From Neodontobutis hainanensis (lineage: Eukaryota; Chordata; Actinopteri; Gobiiformes; Odontobutidae), in the NCBI GenBank assembly GCA_024349245.1, contig JALDNG010000541.1, positions 1 to 64,000 on the forward strand: a stretch of 64,000 nt of DNA, given 5' to 3'. Every line of letters begins with the position of its first letter. Within the stretch, counting starts at the first letter, position 1. Shown one piece after another: positions 56,341-64,000 of this stretch. A program made the position numbers and the translations under genes. Below the pieces are notes generated by a model, which had not been told where the DNA came from, did not search any database, and saw only the letters and a program-made list of their open reading frames with translations.

Positions 56341-57529
56341 TCATTTGATTCTCATCCCTTCGGACCTTTCTGGGTGCCGGGTAGAGGTCAAGTGAGTCTT
56401 CATGTTTAAGACCGAATCCTGTAACCATTCAAGTGGGTCTTGAGATTGTTCAGCTGCTTGTTGAGCTTGTTCTGGTGAAAAACTATTTTGTTCTTCATTA
56501 TTTGTTTCTACATTGAAAGAATTTTTCTAACCCCAGTGGCAAAAGTGAATAGCCCTGGCGTTGGGGAAGTTGGTTTGGGGGCTTAACTGGTATGCAACGG
56601 GTTGGAGCAGGTTTTGCTGCTCATCTCCCTTATTTTTCTTCCGCTTTGTTGGGGCTGGAGGGGTCCCCATGGTTGAAGTTCCCACTGAAGTCCTTTGTGT
56701 GTGTTGTAGTGGTAACTGTTTTGTCTGTGAGTCCATCTGTGTTGTTGTTTGGGTTGCTTGTTGGGCTTGTTGTACTTGAGGTAAAACTGGAGTTGGAGAG
56801 GCAGTGGAAGAAGGCTGAGTTGGGTTTGTATCATTATATGCAATCAGCAGGGCCTCTGTACGCTCAATAACGTCCTGTGTGATGTGGGGTAAATTCTTTT
56901 TAGCCCAGCGTGGCCACCTGGAAGGCCGTTCTCCATTCTGCAGGTAAGTCCATTTTTAGTTTATCCAACAAGCTTTCAAGTAGTGTGTTGTAATGATCTG
57001 CTAGTATTACCAGGGTAGTGTGTGCCCAGTTTTTAGCATTGCCCACTATGCAGTCATTAGTGTGTGTGTTTGGAGATGCCGGTTTAATCAAATTGGACAG
57101 TGTGTCCTCCATCCGTAAAATTGTTCGTGGTTGTGGTTTTCCTGGTGCTGGGGTAACGTTTTGTAAATGATGAACAGTTTTGAGAATTTTGTGCAGCAAG
57201 CGGACTGTTTTGCCAAATTGATTATTCCCAGGTTGGTATTGGTTATGTGTAACCGGTGGACCTCGTGTATTCTGTCTATGAGGTCTGTAGGAACCCCGTT
57301 GAGGACCCTCGCCAGAATTTCCAGCATGGGACCAAAACTGGGGTTCTGGATAGCGTGGGCCAGCAGTCGAGTGAGGCACGGGCTGGTTAGGTTGAGGTAA
57401 GAAAAACCGTCTCCGTGGGGAGAACGGTGGTGCACTGGCCCTCCCCCAGTCGCTGGTAACCACAGTTCGTGTCCCGTTGACCCGCTCTCGGCGTCTGCCT
57501 GAGCGGACAACGGTCCAGTCATTCTCCAT
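56341..57529 (-). CDS. Family B ORF, unit 5 leader: Gag-like protein
   Basis: Same protein, open for the first 209 codons through AEWRTAFQVAT; a 3-4-base difference near 56,908 (CCCAGCGTGGCC) then shifts the frame within TRWAKKNLP. The C-terminal Gln/Thr-rich part and PEQAQQAAEQSQ are readable in another frame. Confidence 0.68.
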
Positions 57530-57700
57530 ATGGTAAGTATGGTAAGTACCTTATTTTTTATCTATAATTTTTTATTCTTTTTGTTTTTTAATTGTTTTTT
57601 TGTTTTTTAATTTTTGTAGAAAATAAATTGTTTTTGATAATTGAAATAAAAGATAACGTGTTTGTGTTTAAAAATAAAATTCGTCAAATGTAAAAATAAT

Positions 57701-57754
57701 ATGTGCCGTGACAACGTTTCAACCTTTTCCAGGTCTTCTTCAGGTCTGGCACAT
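57701..57754 (-). ncRNA. Hammerhead-ribozyme-like fold, family B unit 5
   Basis: Identical in core and stems to 48,183-48,236. Confidence 0.65.
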
Positions 57755-58726
57755 GTAGAACAAATAAAAGAAAAGTATGAAAAACAACAGCGGCTCTATG
57801 CGGTCAGTTGTTGCTCCTTCAAGGTCTGAGTGAGAATGAGCCTGTGACAGAGGGAGCTCCTATTTATCTCCTGTGGGCGGAGCCTATTTAGCTTTGCCGG
57901 ACATGTTCTGAAAAGCCAATGTTTTTAAATTGGGGATTGAAAAACCGTATTAAATTAAATCTTTTTTAGTTTTAAGCATCCATGTGCTTGGTAAGGATCC
58001 TAAATATATGTTTTTAAATTTTTCAGTGTGTATTATATTTTTAATTATGGATATTAAATGGATTTACTTGTTTTAAATTTGTGCCTATTAATTTATTTAT
58101 GGATATTAAATGGATTTTACTTGTTTTTAATTTTTTCTAATAAATTTTTTGTGGATATTAAATGGATTTACTTGTTTTAAATTTTGCCTAATAAATTATT
58201 TATGGATTTTCCTTGTTTTTTTAATTGTATTGCAATTTTTTAATTCCATTTTATAAGATCTTTTAATACTTGATGATAAATTATATCCCACATGAAGTGA
58301 TTTAGTTATAGATTTTTAGGTGTATTGGGTTTTTAATCTGTTTGGGTTTAATTAATTGTGTTAGGGTTAATTAATTGTCAGCCCCCCTGAGTCTGGTTAG
58401 GGTTAGGGCTACCTAAGGATTGGTTAAGGTTAGGGTATGGTTATGGTTATGTTTAGGTTTCTAATTCCCTTGGTTAAGGTTAGGGCTATATAAAATAATT
58501 GGTTAGGGTTAGGTTTAGTAGGGTTAGGTAGGAAATTATATTGATTATTGTTCTAATATTTTTTTAATTTGGTTACTATGATTATCTAAGTGTTTTTGGA
58601 CCCCTTCTAATTTTAGTGCCGATGACCCTCCTCCTCCGTGAGTTAGGACTAGGAGATAATGTGGACTGTTTCAGGTCCTCCTCAATCGGGAATCCCTTGT
58701 TTGTTGTGGTTGGTTGACCAAATCAA

Positions 58727-59915
58727 TCATTTGATTCTCATCCCTTCGGACCTTTCTGGGTGCCGGGTAGAGGTCAAGTGAGTCTTCATGTTTAAGACCG
58801 AATCCTGTAACCATTCAAGTGGGTCTTGAGATTGTTCAGCTGCTTGTTGAGCTTGTTCTGGTGAAAAACTATTTTGTTCTTCATTATTTGTTTCTACATT
58901 GAAAGAATTTTTTCTAACCCCCAGTGGCAAAAGTGAATAGCCCTGGCGTTGGGGAAGTTGGTTTGGGGCTTAACTGGTATGCAACGGGTTGGAGCAGGTT
59001 TTGCTGCTCATCTCCTTATTTTTCTTCCGCTTTGTTGGGGCTGGAGGGGTCCCCATGGTTGAAGTTCCACTGAAGTCCTTTGTGTGTGTTGTAGTGGTAA
59101 CTGTTTTGTCTGTGAGTCCATCTGTGTTGTTGTTTGGGTTGCTTGTTGGGCTTGTTGTACTTGAGGTAAAACTGGAGTTGGAGAGGCAGTGGAAGAAGGC
59201 TGAGTTGGGTTTGTATCATTATATGCAATCAGCAGGGCCTCTGTACGCTCAATAACGTCCTGTGTGATGTGGGGTAAATTCTTTTTAGCCCAACGTGTGG
59301 CCACCTGGAAGGCGTTCTCCATTCTGCAGGTAAGTCCATTTTTAGTTTATCCAACAAGCTTTCAAGTAGTGTGTTGTAATGATCTGCTAGTATTACCAGG
59401 GTAGTGTGTGCCCAGTTTTTAGCATTGCCCACTATGCAGTCATTAGTGTGTGTGTTTGGAGATGCCGGTTTAATCAAATTGGACAGTGTGTCCTCCATCC
59501 GTAAAATTGTTCGTGGTTGTGGTTTTCCTGGTGCTGGGGTAACGTTTTGTAAATGATGAACAGTTTTGAGAATTTTGTGCAGCAAGCGGACTGTTTTGCC
59601 AAATTGATTATTCCCAGGTTGGTATTGGTTATGTGTAACCGGTGGACCTCGTGTATTCTGTCTATGAGGTCTGTAGGAACCCCGTTGAGGACCCTCGCCA
59701 GAATTTCCAGCATGGGACCAAAACTGGGGTTCTGGATAGCGTGGGCCAGCAGTCGAGTGAGGCACGGGCTGGTTAGGTTGAGGTAAGAAAAACCGTCTCC
59801 GTGGGGAGAACGGTGGTGCACTGGCCCTCCCCCAGTCGCTGGTAACCACAGTTCGTGTCCCGTTGACCCGCTCTCGGCGTCTGCCTGAGCGGACAACGGT
59901 CCAGTCATTCTCCAT
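58727..59915 (-). CDS. Family B ORF, unit 6 leader: Gag-like protein
   Basis: Same protein, open for ~215 codons; a missing base near 59,315 (GAAGGCGTTC versus GAAGGCCGTTC) shifts it. The C-terminal end MRIK followed by TGA is clearest here and defines the stop used for the other copies. Confidence 0.7.
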
Positions 59916-60082
59916 ATGGTAAGTATGGTAAGTACCTTATTTTTTATCTATAATTTTTTATTCTTTTTGTTTTTATTGTTTTTTGTTTTTAATTTTTGTA
60001 GAAAATAAATTGTTTTTGATAATTGAAATAAAAGATAACGTGTTTGTGTTTAAAAATAAAATTCGTCAAATGTAAAAATAAT

Positions 60083-60136
60083 ATGTGCCGTGACAACGTT
60101 TCAACCTTTTCCAGGTCTTCTTCAGGTCTGGCACAT
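60083..60136 (-). ncRNA. Hammerhead-ribozyme-like fold, family B unit 6
   Basis: Identical in core and stems to 48,183-48,236. Confidence 0.65.
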
Positions 60137-61106
60137 GTAGAACAAATAAAAGAAAAGTATGAAAAACAACAGCGGCTCTATGCGGTCAGTTGTTGCTCCT
60201 TCAAGGTCTGAGTGAGAATGAGCCTGTGACAGAGGGAGCTCCTATTTATCTCCTGTGGGCGGAGCCTATTTAGCTTTGCCCGGACATGTTCTGAAAAGCC
60301 AATGTTTTTAAATTGGGGATTGAAAAACCGTATTAAATTAAATCTTTTTTAGTTTTAAGCATCCATGTGCTTGGTAAGGATCCTAAATATATGTTTTTAA
60401 ATTTTTCAGTGTGTATTATATTTTTAATTATGGATATTAAATGGATTTACTTGTTTTAAATTTGTGCCTATTAATTTATTTATGGATATTAAATGGATTT
60501 TACTTGTTTTTAATTTTTTCTAATAAATTTTTTGTGGATATTAAATGGATTTACTTGTTTTAAATTTTTGCCTAATAAATTATTTATGGATTTTCCTTGT
60601 TTTTAATTGTATTGCAATTTTTTAATTCCATTTTATAAGATCTTTTAATACTTGATGATAAATTATATCCCACATGAAGTGATTTAGTTATAGATTTTTA
60701 GGTGTATTGGGTTTTTAATCTGTTTGGGTTTAATTAATTGTGTTAGGGTTAATTAATTGTCAGCCCCTGAGTCTGGTTAGGGTTAGGGCTACCTAAGGAT
60801 TAGTTAAGGTTAGGGTATGGTTATGGTTATGTTTAGGTTTCTAATTCCCTTGGTTAAGGTTAGGGCTATATAAAATAATTGGTTAGGGTTAGGTTTAGTA
60901 GGGTTAGGTAGGAAATTATATTGATTATTGTTCTAATATTTTTTTAATTTGGTTACTATGATTATCTAAGTGTTTTTGGACCCCTTCTAATTTTAGTGCC
61001 GATGACCCTCCTCCTCCGTGAGTTAGGACTAGGAGATAATGTGGACTGTTTCAGGTCCTCCTCAATCGGGAATCCCTTGTTTGTTGTGGTTGGTTGACCA
61101 AATCAA

Positions 61107-62292
61107 TCATTTGATTCTCATCCCTTCGACCTTTCTGGGTGCCGGGTAGAGGTCAAGTGAGTCTTCATGTTTAAGACCGAATCCTGTAACCATTCAAGTG
61201 GGTCTTGAGATTGTTCAGCTGCTTGTTGAGCTTGTTCTGGTGAAAAACTATTTTGTTCTTCATTATTTGTTTCTACATTGAAAGAATTTTTCTAACCCCA
61301 GTGGCAAAAGTGAATAGCCCTGGCGTTGGGGAAGTTGGTTTGGGGCTTAACTGGTATGCAACGGGTTGGAGCAGGTTTTGCTGCTCATCTCCCTTATTTT
61401 TCTTCCGCTTTGTTGGGGCTGGAGGGGTCCCCATGGTTGAAGTTCCCACTGAAGTCCTTTGTGTGTGTTGTAGTGGTAACTGTTTTGTCTGTGAGTCCAT
61501 CTGTGTTGTTGTTTGGGTTGCTTGTTGGGCTTGTTGTACTTGAGGTAAAACTGGAGTTGGAGGCAGTGGAAGAAGGCTGAGTTGGGTTTGTATCATTATA
61601 TGCAATCAGCAGGGCCTCTGTACGCTCAATAACGTCCTGTGTGATGTGGGGTAAATTCTTTTTAGCCCAACGTGTGGCCACCTGGAAGGCCGTTCTCCAT
61701 TCTGCAGGTAAGTCCATTTTTAGTTTATCCAACAAGCTTTCAAGTAGTGTGTTGTAATGATCTGCTAGTATTACCAGGGTAGTGTGTGCCCAGTTTTTAG
61801 CATTGCCCACTATGCAGTCATTAGTGTGTGTGTTTGGAGATGCCGGTTTAATCAAATTGGACAGTGTGTCCTCCATCCGTAAAATTGTTCGTGGTTGTGG
61901 TTTTCCTGGTGCTGGGGTAACGTTTTGTAAATGATGAACAGTTTTGAGAATTTTGTGCAGCAAGCGGACTGTTTTGCCAAATTGATTATTCCCAGGTTGG
62001 TATTGGTTATGTGTAACCGGTGGACCTCGTGTATTCTGTCTATGAGGTCTGTAGGAACCCGTTGAGGACCCTCGCCAGAATTTCCAGCATGGGACCAAAA
62101 CTGGGGTTCTGGATAGCGTGGGCCAGCAGTCGAGTGAGGCACGGGCTGGTTAGGTTGAGGTAAGAAAAACCGTCTCCGTGGGGAGAACGGTGGTGCACTG
62201 GCCCTCCCCCAGTCGCTGGTAACCACAGTTCGTGTCCCGTTGACCCGCTCTCGGCGTCTGCCTGAGCGGACAACGGTCCAGTCATTCTCCAT
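61107..62292 (-). CDS. Family B ORF, unit 7 leader (array end): Gag-like protein, frame-shifted
   Basis: Same protein; short C run near 62,057 breaks it after ~75 codons, then ~230 codons are open. This is the distal-most copy; its own upstream region (hammerhead-like fold and spacer) continues to 63,180, where TTAGGG repeats take over. Confidence 0.67.
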
Positions 62293-62458
62293 ATGGTAAG
62301 TATGGTAAGTACCTTATTTTTTATCTATAATTTTTTATTCTTTTTGTTTTTATTGTTTTTGTTTTTAATTTTTGTAGAAAATAAATTGTTTTTGATAATT
62401 GAAATAAAAGATAACGTGTTTGTGTTTAAAAATAAAATTCGTCAAATGTAAAAATAAT

Positions 62459-62512
62459 ATGTGCCGTGACAACGTTTCAACCTTTTCCAGGTCTTCTTCA
62501 GGTCTGGCACAT
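62459..62512 (-). ncRNA. Hammerhead-ribozyme-like fold, family B unit 7
   Basis: Identical in core and stems to 48,183-48,236. Confidence 0.65.
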
Positions 62513-63180
62513 GTAGAACAAATAAAAGAAAAGTATGAAAAACAACAGCGGCTCTATGCGGTCAGTTGTTGCTCCTTCAAGGTCTGAGTGAGAATGAGCC
62601 TGTGACAGAGGAGCTCCTATTTATCTCCTGTGGGCGGAGCCTATTTAGCTTTGCCCGGACATGTTCTGAAAAGCCAATGTTTTTAAATTGGGGATTGAAA
62701 AACCGTATTAAATTAAATCTTTTTAGTTTTAAGCATCCATGTGCTTGGTAAGGATCCTAAATATATGTTTTTAAATTTTTCAGTGTGTATTATATTTTTA
62801 ATTATGGATATTAAATGGATTTACTTGTTTTAAATTTGTGCCTATTAATTTATTTATGGATATTAAATGGATTTTACTTGTTTTTAATTTTTCTAATAAA
62901 TTTTTGTGGATATTAAATGGATTTACTTGTTTTAAATTTTTGCCTAATAAATTATTTATGGATTTTCCTTGTTTTTAATTGTATTGCAATTTTTAATTCC
63001 ATTTTATAAGATCTTTTAATACTTGATGATAAATTATATCCCACATGAAGTGATTTAGTTATAGATTTTTAGGTGTATTGGGTTTTAATCTGTTTGGGTT
63101 TAATTAATTGTGTTAGGGTTAATTAATTGTCAGCCCCTGAGTCTGGTTAGGTTAGGGCTACCTAAGGATTAGTTAAGGTT

Positions 63181-63308
63181 AGGTTAGGTTAGGGTTAGGG
63201 TTAGGGTTAGGTTAGGTTAGGGTTAGGGTTAGGGTTAGGTTAGGGTTAGGGTTAGGGTTAGGGTTAGGTTAGGGTTAGGGTTAGGGTTAGGGTTAGGTTA
63301 GGGTTAGG
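63181..63308 (+). repeat. Telomeric repeat tract (TTAGGG/TTAGG)~22
   Basis: Takes over inside the telomere-like stretch of the last family B spacer (after GTTAAGGTT) and leads into a satellite monomer. Confidence 0.95.
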
Positions 63309-64000
63309 TAAAACCCATGCCCTCACCACAGCCTTGAATTACTCCGGCTAGGAAGGGTGTAGAGGGCTGAAATTTTGTGAGCGTGCTCCCCTCGTTGTGA
63401 GCTTTCCAACGAGGTGTCATACGTTGGGCCGGGACCTCGGGAAGGTCATGACCCAAAATTGACCTTTGCTCATCACCGGCTTGAATATTTCCAGCTAGGA
63501 AAAGCGTGAGCGCTGAGATTCGTGAGCCTGTTCCTCGCCGAGGGCTGTCCGCAGAGGGTCGACGTCCGAGTGAGAGCTACGGTCCCGGAGTTGTGGTGAG
63601 TCGGGGTCCCCATTGTAAGTCAATGGGGCGTGCGGAGGTGTGAAATTTGCCAAAGTGTTTCCCGCCAAATCCGCTCCAGGGAAAGTGCTTAGGAGCGCGT
63701 TTGGGCCATTTGGAGTCGACGGGACCCCCTTTGAAAGTGTTTTTGCAATACCGGGCCGACCTGAAGGTGGCGCTGTGGAGCGGGAGTGCTGGGAACGGGT
63801 GGAGGGCCACGCGGGGTGTGGTGTGAATGGTGTGAGTGGGTTTGGTTAAGGTTAGGCCCTCGGCTGGGCTCTTAGTCGAAGTCAGAGGAGGGTCAGAACT
63901 GGTTATAGGTTAGGGTTAGCGTTAGGGTTGGGGACATGGTATAGGGTAAAAACCCATGCCCTCACCACCGCCTTGAATTACTCCGGCTAGGAAGGGTGTA
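63309..64000. repeat. Satellite monomers at the right window edge
   Basis: One complete ~636-bp monomer (63,309-63,944) and the first 56 bases of the next, in the same orientation as the array at 17,641-23,450. No gene. Confidence 0.93.

Larger units (their letters stand above)
47873..63180 (-). mobile_element. Family B tandem array, six complete ~2.38-kb units plus a partial
   Basis: Leaders (GAGGTAAGAAAAACCG on +) start at 47,873; 50,262; 52,647; 55,010; 57,394; 59,780; 62,157, giving unit lengths of 2,389, 2,385, 2,363, 2,384, 2,386 and 2,377. Sense order in a unit: hammerhead-like fold, ~180-nt leader, ATG, ~396-codon ORF, then ~970 bases of A/T-rich and telomere-like DNA. Units are almost identical. 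No reverse transcriptase or GIY-YIG motif is present, so the array depends on another source for mobility. Tandem units with hammerheads resemble Penelope-like pLTR organisation. Confidence 0.85.

Noticed and set aside
47873..63180. Endogenous retrovirus or viral genome array
   Set aside because: No protease, reverse transcriptase, integrase, envelope or LTR with TG...CA ends is found; the hammerhead-like fold and telomeric borders fit retroelements of another class better.
63181..64000. True terminal telomere at the right edge
   Set aside because: The TTAGGG tract is only ~130 bases and is followed by satellite monomers, so the chromosome end is not in this window.

Overview
The window is non-genic, repeat-built chromosome-end DNA of a vertebrate, most likely a ray-finned fish. 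The evidence is TTAGGG repeats, LINEs of the Tx1/L1 type with CCHC-type ORF1 and APE-RT ORF2 proteins, and a second retroelement set whose ORF style I associate with fish Penelope-like elements. No host protein-coding gene is visible. All TTAGGG tracts (about a dozen, 4 to 20 repeats each) have the G-rich strand on +, so a telomere of this polarity would end to the right. Every retroelement body is on the minus strand: 3' ends and poly(A) tails point left (proximal) and 5' ends point right (distal).

Layout. 1-45,664 holds seven LINE copies (called LINE-a to LINE-g) of three subfamilies, separated by short TTAGGG tracts, by fragments of a ~650-bp GC-rich satellite monomer that is joined to the LINE 5' UTR, and by fragments of 'leader family A'. 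17,641-23,450 is a tandem array of nine of these monomers between LINE-c and LINE-d. 30,427-45,664 is a near-copy of 1-14,860. 45,762-47,750 holds a family C leader and, behind it, a poly(A)-tailed retrocopy whose 5' end is an 83-nt piece of U6 snRNA. 47,873-63,180 is a head-to-tail array of ~2.38-kb family B units, six of them with a ~396-codon reading frame of the same protein family. The window ends with TTAGGG repeats and two more satellite monomers.

How it fits together. Families A, B and C share a leader that begins at the same homologous point next to TTAGGG repeats, an ME(N/Y)DW start peptide, a short hairpin with compensatory changes, and, 5' of the start codon on the minus strand, a fold with the CUGANGA / GAA(A) / GUC elements of a hammerhead ribozyme and covarying stems. 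This combination suggests Penelope-like elements that start reverse transcription on telomeric G-strand ends. LINE poly(A) tails also sit directly on TTAGGG or on truncated ends of other elements. The simplest model is successive addition of retroelements to an eroding chromosome end, alternating with telomerase repair, similar in polarity to Drosophila HeT-A/TART but in a TTAGGG genome. This model is inference; polarity and junctions are seen directly.

Caution: nearly all reading frames are broken by one-base differences, many in homopolymers (C, T, G runs; TTAGG versus TTAGGG). This looks at least partly like uncorrected long-read error, so 'pseudogene' here means broken as assembled.
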